Positions 9,704 through 18,090 of a stretch of DNA of 32,162 bases are shown one piece after another (position 1 is the stretch's first letter; every line of letters starts with the position of its first letter). The translations under genes and the position numbers were made by a program. The notes under the pieces were generated by a model. The model searched no databases, was not told where the DNA came from, and saw only the letters and a list, made by a program, of their open reading frames with translations. Origin of the DNA: Verrucomicrobiaceae bacterium (GTDB lineage: Bacteria > Verrucomicrobiota > Verrucomicrobiia > Verrucomicrobiales > Verrucomicrobiaceae); contig JAIXOU010000077.1 of NCBI GenBank assembly GCA_027486585.1, positions 1-32,162 on the forward strand, in the 5' to 3' direction.

Positions 9704-10420
9704 ATGAATATTCAAAATGTCATACGGAGGCCAACACGACTATCGGCAGCTTTTACGCTGGTCGAAATGATCACTGTGGTTGGTATTATCGCTCTACTAG
9801 TAGCCTTGGCGACACCTGCTTTAGTGGATGTGATTCGAGCCACACGTCTTAATTCCTCTGGGGACAGCCTCAGTAACCGATTAAGTTTAGCGCAGCAAAG
9901 TGCCGTAGCTAGAAGCAATGAGGTCGAAATGCGTTTCTATAAATACACTGACCCAACCAATCCTGATGCGAGTGGTGAACCTTTGTTTTACGCCTACCAG
10001 GTTGTGGATGTGCCCAATGGTGCCGATCCTCGGGCGATTTCTGAGGTGTATTATCTTGATTCAGGAATTGTCCTCTCGGCTCTCACCAAATTTTCTCCGA
10101 TGATGCAAACGACAACGGATCAGCGGCCTGATTCTACTGGAAACTATTTGTTTAAGCCAGCAACGGGCATTCCTCCTGCCAGTGTCAGGTACGCAGCTTT
10201 GCGCTTTTATCCAGACGGTAGTTGCCGTCTGTTAACCACTGCCAATGGCTCAGGCAGCTCAGCTAATGCATCAGCAACAGCCTATACCGTTAAGCCCCTT
10301 CCTGAATCCTATTTCACACTGGTTGAAGCCAGGACGATGAATGATTCAAATACGCCCAACAATTTTTATTGTCTGCAGCTCGATTTCTATACGGGCAAGG
10401 TACGCACTTACCGTCCATAA
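9704..10420 (+). CDS. Verru_Chthon cassette protein D (pseudopilin)
   Basis: 238 residues with a prepilin-type N-terminus: a 16-residue basic leader, then FTLVEMITVVGIIALLVALA, with Glu21 as the +5 residue. The residue before the cleavage site is Ala16 rather than Gly, a substitution common among pseudopilins of Planctomycetes and Verrucomicrobia. The segment after the helix (LSNRLSLAQQSAVARSNEVE, then MRFYKY) and a C-terminal YCLQLDFYTGKVRTYRP fit a GspH-like fold and the cassette D family. It lies 45 bp after cassette C with no intervening terminator and is probably the last gene of the operon; only 30 bp separate it from the convergent SET-domain gene. Confidence 0.8.
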   Translation: MNIQNVIRRPTRLSAAFTLVEMITVVGIIALLVALATPALVDVIRATRLNSSGDSLSNRLSLAQQSAVARSNEVEMRFYKYTDPTNPDASGEPLFYAYQVVDVPNGADPRAISEVYYLDSGIVLSALTKFSPMMQTTTDQRPDSTGNYLFKPATGIPPASVRYAALRFYPDGSCRLLTTANGSGSSANASATAYTVKPLPESYFTLVEARTMNDSNTPNNFYCLQLDFYTGKVRTYRP

Positions 10421-10450
10421 GGGCTTGAGTTTGCCGGCCCTGATGCTGAC

Positions 10451-11014
10451 TTACTTCTTGCGAAGTTGCTTTTTCAGAGCAACGACGCGCTTTTCCAGGG
10501 TGGCTATTTTCTCTTGGCGGGCAGCTTTGGTTTTGAGGATACGGCGCAGTTTGGGCCAGTATTGTTTATCTAGGATGTAGCCGACGCAGCAGGACTCGCC
10601 ACAGCGGCAGGGGTGGTCTTCCCAAGTCTCTAGATCGAAGCCGTAGTTGAAGGAAAGTTCCTCGCCGGCTTTGATGTCGCGCAGAGAGTAGATCCAGATG
10701 TGACCACGGATGATAAAGGACTCACAGTTTGGATTGCAGGAATGATTGATCAGGCGGGCAGGATTGGCGGCAGTGGCCCCATCCAGATCGTAGCGCTGAT
10801 TGAGGGTAAAGATATAAACAGCGGCACCGCCGGTCTTTTTGGCTTTCTCTTCTAGAGCCAGTCCTCGGCGTGTGCTTTCGGCCTTGGTGATCTTTTCACC
10901 GACATATTCAATGATAGGTCGGTCTTTGGGGATGTCGCAGGCGGCAAAGACACCACGTTGATGAATGGAGGAGCGGCGAACGATCCATTGGTTTTTTTCG
11001 GCGGCTTTAGACAT
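10451..11014 (-). CDS. SET-domain protein (putative protein lysine methyltransferase)
   Basis: 187 residues from the ATG at 11014; the frame stays open a further 49 codons, but that extension has no SET homology and overlaps the divergent promoter region. The SET domain spans about residues 12-127: RRSSIHQRGVFAACDIP at the start, NPARLINHSCNPNC at 84-97 (SAM-binding NHSC), and GEELSFNYGF at 118-127 with the catalytic-type Tyr124. A post-SET zinc motif follows, with Cys136, Cys138 and Cys143 (C-x-C-x4-C). The last 30 residues are highly basic and probably helical (KTKAARQEKI, then LEKRVVALKK), possibly for nucleic-acid or ribosome contact. The expected reaction is transfer of methyl from S-adenosylmethionine to protein lysines. 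Bacterial SET proteins are known, for instance in chlamydiae, which belong to the same superphylum. The target here is unknown. Confidence 0.85.
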   Translation of the reverse strand: MSKAAEKNQWIVRRSSIHQRGVFAACDIPKDRPIIEYVGEKITKAESTRRGLALEEKAKKTGGAAVYIFTLNQRYDLDGATAANPARLINHSCNPNCESFIIRGHIWIYSLRDIKAGEELSFNYGFDLETWEDHPCRCGESCCVGYILDKQYWPKLRRILKTKAARQEKIATLEKRVVALKKQLRKK

Positions 11015-11174
11015 GAGCGGGAATGGGAGCGGATGTGATGCCGCCTCTGAGACTAAAGTCAAGAGGGGCTCACATTTTGTGAAGGGGCGCTCTTGACCCA
11101 CCCGCATATTCTGCGCCAGACTTGGAGCCCTTTTACTAACCCACAAGAATATCCAACACACGGAACCCCATTTT

Positions 11175-12338
11175 ATGAGTCGAAAAATACGTTATGGCAT
11201 GGTCGGCGGCGGACGCGGCGCGTTCATCGGAGCAGTTCACCGCATCGCAGCGGCCATTGATCAGCAGGTGGAGCTTGTTTGCGGAGCGTTCTCCTCAGAC
11301 CCGCAGAAGTCGAAGGACAGCGGCGCTGACTTATTTCTCCCACCTGATCGCTGCTACGGTAGCTATGAGGAGATGATCAAAGGTGAGGCAGCTTTGCCTG
11401 CGGATCAGCGCATGGACTTTATCGCCATCGTGACGCCGAATCACATGCATTTCCCACCTGCCAAGATGGCCTTGGAGCATGGCTTTCACGTGCTGAGTGA
11501 TAAACCGGCGACCTTTAACTTAGAGGAGGCCAAAGAGCTGGCAGCCATTGTGAAAAAAACCGGCCTTCTCTATGGGCTGACCCACAATTACACCGGTTAT
11601 CCGCTGGTGAAACAGGCTCGCGAAATGATCGCCGAAGGTAAACTGGGTAAGATCCGTAAAGTGGTGGTCGAGTATCCCCAAGGTTGGCTGGCGACACGAC
11701 TGGAGGCCAGTGATCAGAAACAGGCCGCTTGGCGCACCGACCCGAAAAAGAGCGGTGCCGCTGGCTGTATCGGCGACATCGGTACTCATGCGGAGAATTT
11801 GGCTGAATACATCACTGGACTGGAGATCAAAGAACTGGCGGCTGACCTGACCACCTTTGTGAAGGGCCGCAAGCTGGATGATGATGGCAACGTGCTGCTG
11901 CGATTCAAAGGCGGCGCTAAAGGAGTGCTACACAGCTCTCAGATCAGTGTCGGCGAGGAGAATAATCTCAACATCCGCGTCTATGGAGAGATCGGTGGGA
12001 TCGAGTGGCATCAGAATGAGCCAAACACACTTCTGGTGAAGTGGTTGGATCAGCCGATGCAGGTTTACCGCACTGCGAACGGTTATCTGGGTAAAGCAGC
12101 GCTGGCTGCAGGTCGTACGCCACCTTCTCATCCAGAAGGTTATCTCGAAGCCTTTGCCAATATCTACAAAGCCTTTGCAGGCGCTATCCGTGCGCGGATC
12201 GAGAAGCGCAAGCTGGCGAAGGATGACCCTGCAAACGATTATCCGAAGATCACCGACGGTATCCGCGGCATGGCTTTCATTGAGGCGGTTGTGGCTTCCT
12301 CCAAAGAGAATGCGGCCTGGACCAAGCTGGACGCCTAA
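11175..12338 (+). CDS. Gfo/Idh/MocA family NAD(P)-dependent oxidoreductase
   Basis: 387 residues, cytoplasmic, without a signal peptide. The N-terminal Rossmann fold shows [12 protein letters not shown] at residues 8-19 for dinucleotide binding. [19 protein letters not shown] at 85-103 leads to the family EKP-type motif, here DKP at 109-111 with Lys110 as the conserved catalytic or binding lysine. The C-terminal substrate domain has [16 protein letters not shown] at 200-215, with Asp201 and His205 in the usual active-site positions. Members oxidise or reduce sugars and sugar derivatives; this subgroup is common in PVC bacteria beside carbohydrate-degrading genes. The exact substrate cannot be read from sequence. 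It is divergent from the SET gene and ends at the strong terminator at 12361-12394. Confidence 0.88.
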   Translation: MSRKIRYGMVGGGRGAFIGAVHRIAAAIDQQVELVCGAFSSDPQKSKDSGADLFLPPDRCYGSYEEMIKGEAALPADQRMDFIAIVTPNHMHFPPAKMALEHGFHVLSDKPATFNLEEAKELAAIVKKTGLLYGLTHNYTGYPLVKQAREMIAEGKLGKIRKVVVEYPQGWLATRLEASDQKQAAWRTDPKKSGAAGCIGDIGTHAENLAEYITGLEIKELAADLTTFVKGRKLDDDGNVLLRFKGGAKGVLHSSQISVGEENNLNIRVYGEIGGIEWHQNEPNTLLVKWLDQPMQVYRTANGYLGKAALAAGRTPPSHPEGYLEAFANIYKAFAGAIRARIEKRKLAKDDPANDYPKITDGIRGMAFIEAVVASSKENAAWTKLDA

Positions 12339-12360
12339 CCCGTAGTTTGTCAGCTTAAAA

Positions 12361-12394
12361 CAAAACAGCGGGCTTTTATCGGCCCGCTGTTTTG
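12361..12394. terminator. Bidirectional rho-independent terminator
   Basis: CAAAACAGCGGGC (12361-12373) and GCCCGCTGTTTTG (12382-12394) form a perfect 13-bp stem with an 8-base loop. The stem carries an A run on the left and a T run on the right, so it can terminate both the oxidoreductase transcript from the left and the convergent rnr transcript from the right. Confidence 0.85.
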
Positions 12395-12407
12395 CTTGTC
12401 GGAAGGC

Positions 12408-14627
12408 TCAGCGCCGTTTTTTTCCGTATTGTTTTTTGGGTTTGGTTTTTGCCCCGAAGGTCTTCCTTGGGCGCTCTCCTAGTTCTTCGCCACCTCGGCT
12501 ATCGACCCGGGTGGGTAGGTCGCCGACGAGTTGGAAGTCCACCTGCTTTTTAAACCGGTCCAATTTATAAATCTGCACCGTCAGGCGGTCTCCCAGCCGG
12601 ATGATCCGACGGGTGCGCCGACCTACAAGCTGGCTGCGTGTCGGATCAAACATGAAGAAGTCGTCTGGTATCGCTGATAGCGGAACCAAACCACTGAGTC
12701 CGAGATCGGAGACATCGACAAAGAAACCAAAGTTCCGAATATCGGTGACGAGGGCACTGTAAGGCTCTGGTTTTTCAGCTTTCAGTTGAGACTCCAGATA
12801 AGCATAGAGTTTGACTTCCTTGCTATCTCTCTCGGCATCTGAAGAGTTCTTTTCCGTGAGGCTGATATGCTCTGCGATTTCTTTGGCGGCGCTGGTTTGC
12901 AGCTCAACCTTATCAAACAGAGCACGATGCACGACGAGGTCAGCGTAACGGCGGATCGGTGAAGTGAAGTGGGTGTACTTGGTTTTAGCCAGACCGTAGT
13001 GGCCGAGAGGTTCTACGGCATAACGAGCCCGCATGAGTGACTTCAGGAAGCCGATTTTGAGCGCTTGACCAATCGGCAGTGTGCCGAGTTTGGCCAGCAG
13101 TTTCTGAACCTCTGGGCGATGCGTCAGATTGCCGCAGGGCACACGATGACTGAGCACTTCTTCACGATAATCGTTAAGGCGCTTTTCCTTGGGCGATTCA
13201 TGAATGCGATACACGGAAGGTCTGTTTAAGTGCATCAGACGACCCGCCACAGCTTCATTGGCTAGTAGCATGTATTCCTCAATGAGTTGATGGGAGATGT
13301 CATTTTCGATCCGCTCGATCCGCAGCACTTTGCCGTGATCGTCTAACCGAATTTTGTTCTCTGGGAAGTCTAGATCCAGGGATCCGTTTAGGAAGCGATG
13401 CCCACGGATTTGCTGCGCCATGGCATTCGTATCATGGAGCATTTGCTCGATCTCATTGCCCGGTGGCTTTTGCAGTGCCGCAAAAGCTTCTTTGTAGGTG
13501 AAGCGACGTTTCGAGTGAATGACGGCCGCGTAAAATTTGGCGCTGACCACGTGGCCTTCCTTGCTCAGTATAAATTCCACGCATTTGGTCAGGCGATCCA
13601 CGCCTGGCTTCAGTGAACAGAGTTCATTGCTCAGCGCCTCTGGCAGCATGGGGATCACACGATCGACAAGGTAGGTTGAATTGCCGCGCTTCTTGGCTTC
13701 GACATCCAATGGGCTGCCTTGTTTCACATAATGCGAGACATCGGCGATGTGTACCCACAGCTTCCATTGTTCACGGCCATGGTGTTGCAGGCAGATGGCA
13801 TCATCGAAGTCTTTAGCATCATCGGGATCAATCGTGATGACATTATGTTTGCGGCAGTCTTCCCGCCCCTTGAGCTCTTCCGCGCTAGGTTGATTGTCTG
13901 CCCGCGATTTGGCGATACTGTTGGCCTCTGCCAACACGTTTTTAGGGAAGTGCAGAGGCAGTGCGTAATGGCGCAGCACAGAGAGCATGTCCACGCCTTC
14001 AGCATCGGGTGCGCCGAGCACTTCTACGATCTCGCCCTCGGGTGGCATTTGACGCGATTCCCACTGCAGGATTTCGACGACCACCTTATCGCCTAAGTTC
14101 GGTTTGCGGCCCACGTCCTTTGGCTCGGGCACGTGGATAGCGCTCGGCAGTCGTGGATCATCCGGCGTGACGTAGAGAAATTGGCGTCCCTTTTGCAGTG
14201 TGCCGACGAATTGCGTTCTTCCGCGTTCCAGAATGCGAACCACGGTTCCCGTATTCTCTTCGGGGGTCACTTTTCGCAGCCCCTTAGGTCTTACGTCACG
14301 ACGCACCAGTACCTTGTCGCCATGGATTGCGGTTCCCGTCGCACTCTCGGGGATGCCGATCTCGCCGATGCCTGATTCCTCTGGCTGCACAAAACCGCGC
14401 CCGCCACGAGTGATCTGGATGATCCCAGGGATCAAATCTGCCTCTTTGGCCAGGATGTAGCGGTTGCCTTTGGTTCTGAGGATCAGCCCTTGTTGGGCCA
14501 TGTCCTTCAGGTATTGCTGGAGTTCTTGTTGTTGATTGGCCTGCAAACGCAGGTGACTGATGAGCTCGGGGACATTTGAGGGAGAATAGTCTGCCTGTCC
14601 AAGAAGCCGGAGGATTTTTGATTCCAT
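12408..14627 (-). CDS. rnr: Ribonuclease R (RNB-family 3'-5' exoribonuclease)
   Basis: 739 residues, near the usual RNase R length. Domains in order: an N-terminal winged-helix-like region (1-60), cold-shock/OB domains (about 65-205, including GRGFVQPEESGIGEIGIP), the RNB catalytic domain from about 255, and a C-terminal S1 domain (about 640-700, YSALVTDIRNFGFFVDVSDL). The catalytic motif TIDPDDAKDFDDA at 265-277 supplies Asp267, Asp273, Asp275 and Asp276, matching the metal-binding aspartates of E. coli RNase R. The basic tail (GAKTKPKKQYGKKRR) is typical of the family. It degrades structured RNA processively in the cytoplasm. The start ATG at 14627 gives the expected N-terminus; its promoter must lie in the 74 bp shared with the divergent lipocalin gene. 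Confidence 0.95.
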   Translation of the reverse strand: MESKILRLLGQADYSPSNVPELISHLRLQANQQQELQQYLKDMAQQGLILRTKGNRYILAKEADLIPGIIQITRGGRGFVQPEESGIGEIGIPESATGTAIHGDKVLVRRDVRPKGLRKVTPEENTGTVVRILERGRTQFVGTLQKGRQFLYVTPDDPRLPSAIHVPEPKDVGRKPNLGDKVVVEILQWESRQMPPEGEIVEVLGAPDAEGVDMLSVLRHYALPLHFPKNVLAEANSIAKSRADNQPSAEELKGREDCRKHNVITIDPDDAKDFDDAICLQHHGREQWKLWVHIADVSHYVKQGSPLDVEAKKRGNSTYLVDRVIPMLPEALSNELCSLKPGVDRLTKCVEFILSKEGHVVSAKFYAAVIHSKRRFTYKEAFAALQKPPGNEIEQMLHDTNAMAQQIRGHRFLNGSLDLDFPENKIRLDDHGKVLRIERIENDISHQLIEEYMLLANEAVAGRLMHLNRPSVYRIHESPKEKRLNDYREEVLSHRVPCGNLTHRPEVQKLLAKLGTLPIGQALKIGFLKSLMRARYAVEPLGHYGLAKTKYTHFTSPIRRYADLVVHRALFDKVELQTSAAKEIAEHISLTEKNSSDAERDSKEVKLYAYLESQLKAEKPEPYSALVTDIRNFGFFVDVSDLGLSGLVPLSAIPDDFFMFDPTRSQLVGRRTRRIIRLGDRLTVQIYKLDRFKKQVDFQLVGDLPTRVDSRGGEELGERPRKTFGAKTKPKKQYGKKRR

Positions 14628-14701
14628 CCCCTAACATGGCACAAACTTCCGCTGACTGCACGAAATGTCTCACCTCTGTCTCTCGGAATCGTATTCACTG
14701 C

Positions 14702-15259
14702 ATGACCAAGTCCCTGTTCCTCTGCGTCCTCGTTATTATACTGACGTCGCTAACCCAATGCACTGCTCCTATGAAACGTCCTGCTTTAACCACTGTTCCT
14801 CATGTCGATCTGACACGCTATGCGGGCGACTGGTATGTCTTTGCCCACATCCCGTATTCTCTGGAGAAAGGCAAAGTTGGCACCTTGGATCGCTACGTTA
14901 TGCGGCCAGATGGTAAAATGGACAATATTTTCCTTTTCCGTCGTGGGAACCTATCGGCCCCACTGGAGCAGTGGAAGGGCGTGGCCTGGGTGCACAATCA
15001 TGAAACCAATGCGGAATGGCGTGTGCAGTTCATTTGGCCGCTCAGGTTGCCCTACCTCATCATTGATCTTGATCCCGATTATCAATGGAGTGTCATTGGT
15101 TATCCGAATCGCAAGCTCGCCTGGGTGCTGAGTCGGAAACCTGTTTTGGATGAGGTCACTTATCAGGCCATTTTGAAACGGATGACCGCACAAGGTTATG
15201 ATCCTGCGAGTCTGGTTAAAGTTCCCCAGATCACGGAATCGGCCGAACCTATAAAATAA
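14702..15259 (+). CDS. Lipocalin family protein (Blc-like), probable lipoprotein
   Basis: 185 residues from the ATG at 14702; a longer open frame reaching 14576 would overlap rnr and hide the signal sequence. Residues 1-19 form a signal peptide (MTKSLFLCVLVIILTSLTQ) followed by Cys20, a probable lipidation site, although Gln at -1 is atypical for a lipobox. The lipocalin signature is YAGDWYVFAHIP at 40-51 (G-x-W). The strand pattern (WKGVAWVHNHETNAEWRVQF, then YLIIDLDPDYQWSVIGYPN, then LAWVLSRKP) follows the bacterial outer-membrane lipocalin Blc. Such proteins bind fatty acids or lysophospholipids in the envelope. It is divergent from rnr and convergent with the subunit-3 gene. Confidence 0.82.
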   Translation: MTKSLFLCVLVIILTSLTQCTAPMKRPALTTVPHVDLTRYAGDWYVFAHIPYSLEKGKVGTLDRYVMRPDGKMDNIFLFRRGNLSAPLEQWKGVAWVHNHETNAEWRVQFIWPLRLPYLIIDLDPDYQWSVIGYPNRKLAWVLSRKPVLDEVTYQAILKRMTAQGYDPASLVKVPQITESAEPIK

Positions 15260-15301
15260 GTGGCCACTTGCGCTCCGTTTCCGGGGAAATTGCAATCCTC
15301 A

Positions 15302-15967
15302 TCATTTCACGGTTTGTTCGACATCTAGTAGCTTCAACACTTCAGCGGGTGGGCCGTCAAAGGTCGCGGAGGTGATGTTACCGACGAAGCCGATGGCTTT
15401 CCAGCCCTCCTGTGTGCTGTAATAACCTGCGGCTGCACGGCTGCGAAACCGCTCAAAAAATTGCGCGGCTTCCCTGAACTCAGGCTTTGCCATCGTGATG
15501 TGGCAGATGTCATCGGCGATGGTCGCCTGCTGGGGGGCATCGAGTTCGGCGAAGGATTTGCTGAAGCGCTTGGAGGCTTCGGTATTTAGCCACGCAATGC
15601 CTTCGAGTAGGACTGGGTTATCTTCCTGCTGCAGCGGATACGGCGCGCTGATCCATTCATCCATGAACTGAGGAACGCCGACAGCGCTGGCGGCAGGTCC
15701 GAGGTCATCGGCGGGAAGGATGAGATCACAAAGCGCCGTGACGGTGCGGAGCTGCTCAGCATTGAGCGTGAGTGGCCACACGTCGCCGGGTTTGTAGAGC
15801 TTGGTTAAAGTTGGATCGGTGCCGTAGCCTTTGGCAAAAGTATCGGCAACGCCAACTGTGGCGGCGTTGGCTTCTGGGGTGATGCCCAAGCTGGCGCTCA
15901 CAGCAGCGAACATTTGGATGACTTGGCGGCGGGAGAAAAGGGGGGTGAAATCGGAAGGCGATGTCAT
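15302..15967 (-). CDS. Gluconate 2-dehydrogenase subunit 3 family protein (Tat substrate)
   Basis: 221 residues. The N-terminus has a twin-arginine signal, FSRRQVIQMFAAVSASLG, with Arg13-Arg14 and a likely cleavage after PEANA near residue 35. The mature part (LTLNAEQLRTVTALCDLILP, later VPQFMDEW and GYYSTQEGWKAIGF) matches the small subunit of membrane-bound gluconate/2-ketogluconate-type dehydrogenases. It starts 12 bp after the stop of the GMC oxidoreductase gene, and the two are surely one operon. In this family the Tat signal of the small subunit is thought to carry the FAD-loaded large subunit across the membrane; the GMC protein here has no signal peptide, which fits. The cytochrome c subunit of the classical three-part enzyme is not next to it. 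Confidence 0.87.
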   Translation of the reverse strand: MTSPSDFTPLFSRRQVIQMFAAVSASLGITPEANAATVGVADTFAKGYGTDPTLTKLYKPGDVWPLTLNAEQLRTVTALCDLILPADDLGPAASAVGVPQFMDEWISAPYPLQQEDNPVLLEGIAWLNTEASKRFSKSFAELDAPQQATIADDICHITMAKPEFREAAQFFERFRSRAAAGYYSTQEGWKAIGFVGNITSATFDGPPAEVLKLLDVEQTVK

Positions 15968-15979
15968 GGTCGTGAATGA

Positions 15980-17770
15980 TTAGAGGTTACCCTGCTTGGC
16001 TTGTTCGATGAGGTGATCCGCTGCGCGCCAGGCCAGTGCCATGATGGTCAGCGTGGGATTTTTATCGGCGTTTGAGGCGAAGGGTGAGCCATCACAGATA
16101 AGCAGGTTCTTCACGTCCCAAGTTTGGTTCCAGCCATTGCAGACGGACGTCTTTGAGTCAGCGCCCATGATGGCACCGCCGACCTCATGGATGATCTTAC
16201 CGCCTGGTTCGATGTAGTCGCGCGCGGCCTCCGTTTTGTCATGCCGCACAGTCCCACCCATGCTTTCGATGAGATCGGTAAATGTGCGCCGAGCATGGGC
16301 AGCCTGGTTAAGTTCGTGCTCGCTCCACCCCCAATGCCAGCGCAGTGATGGGATGCCCCATTTGTCCTTCACCTGTGGATCTAGCTCACAGTAACTCTTC
16401 TCATTGGGGATCATCTCACCTCGGCAGGCGTAACTAACGATTGATCCATAGTAACGACGCATGTCTTGTTTGAATTTTTTGCCGTAGCTGCCGCGCACTA
16501 AGTCATCTGGCACCGGGTTATTTCCAATCGGCATGGAGCGTGAGCCGCCCATCTCAATATGATAGCCCCGAGCGAAGTCGAGCTTGCCCGCGGCCTGATC
16601 TTTGTAACCCCACCACGGCGCATACGTGTGCGAGCCACCGGCACCTTCTTCATTGTGGGGTGGCACGTTTTCAAGGATGGGCACATGGCCTGTGACCTTG
16701 GTGCCCACAGTGTCCATGATATACCGCCCAACGAGTCCACTGCTGTTGGCGATGCCTTTGCCACCCTTTGAGTTCAGGAGAAGCCGTACCGTTTCACCAC
16801 TGCTGGCAGCAATGACCACGGCTTTGGCTTTGATCCGCTCTTCTTTACCTGTGGTCTTGTCGATAAAGAGCACGCCGGTGGCTTTGCCTTCATCATTGAC
16901 CAGCACCTCGCGGGCATGAGCATTGGGGATGATGTCGAGATTTCCCGTGGCCAGAGCAGGCGGCAGATGCACGGTGGTGGACTGATAGTTCGCGCTGATG
17001 GAGCAGCCGCGTCCGCAATCAGTGGCCCAGAAGCAAGGTGCTCGACGCATCATCGAATCGGCGACGATTTTCTGCGCCCATTCGTTGCCGGGATGCAGCT
17101 TCTTTGGGATATTTTGCCAGTCGAGCGGCTTGGTCAAAACAGCGCGATGAATCGGCATGAAGGGGATGCCAAGTTTTTTGCCGAACTTTTGGGACACCAA
17201 TTCCGAGAGGCGTGCCTTAGGTGCTGGTAGCAGAACGCCTTCAGGTGAGTCCGGTGTGTTCTCCATGCCTGAATTGGTGCCATAGACACCGATGAGCATT
17301 TCGACCTTGGTGTAATACGGATCGATCTCCTCGTAGGTCACCGGCCAGTCAAAGCCGAGTCCGTCACGCGAGCGCGGCTTGAAATCATACGGCCCATTGC
17401 GCAGCGAGATACGGCCCCAATGATTCGTGCGGCCACCCATCATGCGCGCACGCCACCACCAGAATTGCTCTTCCTTTTTGCTGGATGCTTGAGTGTAAGG
17501 TTCCCCCGGTACATCCCAGCCACCGTCGATGGTGGCATCATAGAAACCAAAATCTTTGTCCGGTGTGCCAGCCCCACGCAGCGGAGCCTGACTGCCAGTC
17601 ATAAACATGGGCGTTTCAGTCTGCGGATCGTAGCTGCGGCCCGCTTCAAGCATGACGCACTTGATTCCTGCAAGTGTGAGTGTGTAGGCCATCTGGCCTC
17701 CACCAGCACCAGAGCCAATGATGGCGACGTCGTATTCAGGCTGGGCTTTGGATGGGGCGATGATGGGCAT
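15980..17770 (-). CDS. GMC family FAD-dependent oxidoreductase (gluconate dehydrogenase-like large subunit)
   Basis: 596 residues from the ATG at 17770; a TTG at 17866 would add 32 Ala-rich residues but lies directly after an in-frame stop, so the ATG is preferred. The FAD-binding motif is YDVAIIGSGAGGGQ at 13-26, with the ADP-ribose-binding acidic residue Glu42 in MLEAGR. The C-terminal GMC block shows HEVGGAIMG with the catalytic-type His, TSVCNG, and the family's closing NLLICDGSPF plus NPTLTIMALAWRAADHLI. GMC enzymes oxidise sugar or alcohol hydroxyls; pairing with a subunit-3 gene points to a periplasmic sugar or sugar-acid dehydrogenase feeding electrons to the respiratory chain. The partner cytochrome must be elsewhere. 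Substrate unproven. Confidence 0.88.
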   Translation of the reverse strand: MPIIAPSKAQPEYDVAIIGSGAGGGQMAYTLTLAGIKCVMLEAGRSYDPQTETPMFMTGSQAPLRGAGTPDKDFGFYDATIDGGWDVPGEPYTQASSKKEEQFWWWRARMMGGRTNHWGRISLRNGPYDFKPRSRDGLGFDWPVTYEEIDPYYTKVEMLIGVYGTNSGMENTPDSPEGVLLPAPKARLSELVSQKFGKKLGIPFMPIHRAVLTKPLDWQNIPKKLHPGNEWAQKIVADSMMRRAPCFWATDCGRGCSISANYQSTTVHLPPALATGNLDIIPNAHAREVLVNDEGKATGVLFIDKTTGKEERIKAKAVVIAASSGETVRLLLNSKGGKGIANSSGLVGRYIMDTVGTKVTGHVPILENVPPHNEEGAGGSHTYAPWWGYKDQAAGKLDFARGYHIEMGGSRSMPIGNNPVPDDLVRGSYGKKFKQDMRRYYGSIVSYACRGEMIPNEKSYCELDPQVKDKWGIPSLRWHWGWSEHELNQAAHARRTFTDLIESMGGTVRHDKTEAARDYIEPGGKIIHEVGGAIMGADSKTSVCNGWNQTWDVKNLLICDGSPFASNADKNPTLTIMALAWRAADHLIEQAKQGNL

Positions 17771-17909
17771 GAGTTGTTGACGGGGATTGGCGTTTATGGA
17801 TTTCGTGTTGGCAGCATGGATTGGAGCGGCAGCTGACCGCGCAGCAGGCGCGGCCTCCTTGGCCAATCAGCCAGAAGCAGTGATCGCTCGGCAGACCTAC
17901 GTAATCAAG

Positions 17910-18050
17910 ACCGTTGTCGATGTGTTGATTGATGCAGCTGCGCAGTTGCTCGCGGATGCGCTGCAAGGTCACGAGCACGGAGGCACTGTTGCTTCCGTGT
18001 CTTTGAGCAATCTGCTCGGCATTGAAATCTTCATCTGACGTGTAATTTCG
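17910..18050 (-). pseudogene. Truncated ECF sigma factor, region 4 remnant
   Basis: On the minus strand the frame after the stop at 18051-18053 reads SDEDFNAEQIAQRHG, then SNSASVLVTLQRIREQLRSC, then INQHI. This has the look of the sigma-70 region-4 helix-turn-helix (F/LS-x-EEIA-x-R-x-G, then V-x2-x-L-x-RIRE-x-LR-x-CI) as found in planctomycete and verrucomicrobial ECF sigma factors. No region 2 and no ATG precede it. The in-frame continuation to 17736 is Cys-rich and unconvincing and overlaps the GMC gene in another frame. I read it as the 3' end of a sigma gene whose 5' part was lost. Recognised by pattern only. Confidence 0.5.
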
Positions 18051-18057
18051 TCAGATG
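18032..18057. other. Perfect 9-bp inverted repeat downstream of lysA
   Basis: CATCTGACG (18032-18040) and CGTCAGATG (18049-18057) pair perfectly around an 8-base AT-rich loop, 34 bases past the lysA stop codon. There is no U tract, so it is a weak terminator at best; it could also be an operator or a deletion-junction hairpin, since it sits at the broken end of the sigma-factor remnant. Confidence 0.5.
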
Positions 18058-18090
18058 CGCGCGGTTTAACAATTTATTTTCTGTGCAGGA

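Noticed and set aside
17771..17866. N-terminal extension of the GMC protein from a TTG at 17866
   Set aside because: The TTG directly follows an in-frame stop and the extra 32 residues are low-complexity Ala/Pro; the ATG at 17770 gives a standard start shortly before the FAD motif.
17787..18038. Plus-strand 83-codon frame upstream of lysA/GMC
   Set aside because: It overlaps the GMC start and runs opposite to the sigma-like reading; the Ala/Val-rich composition is what the reverse of that segment gives, and there is no motif.
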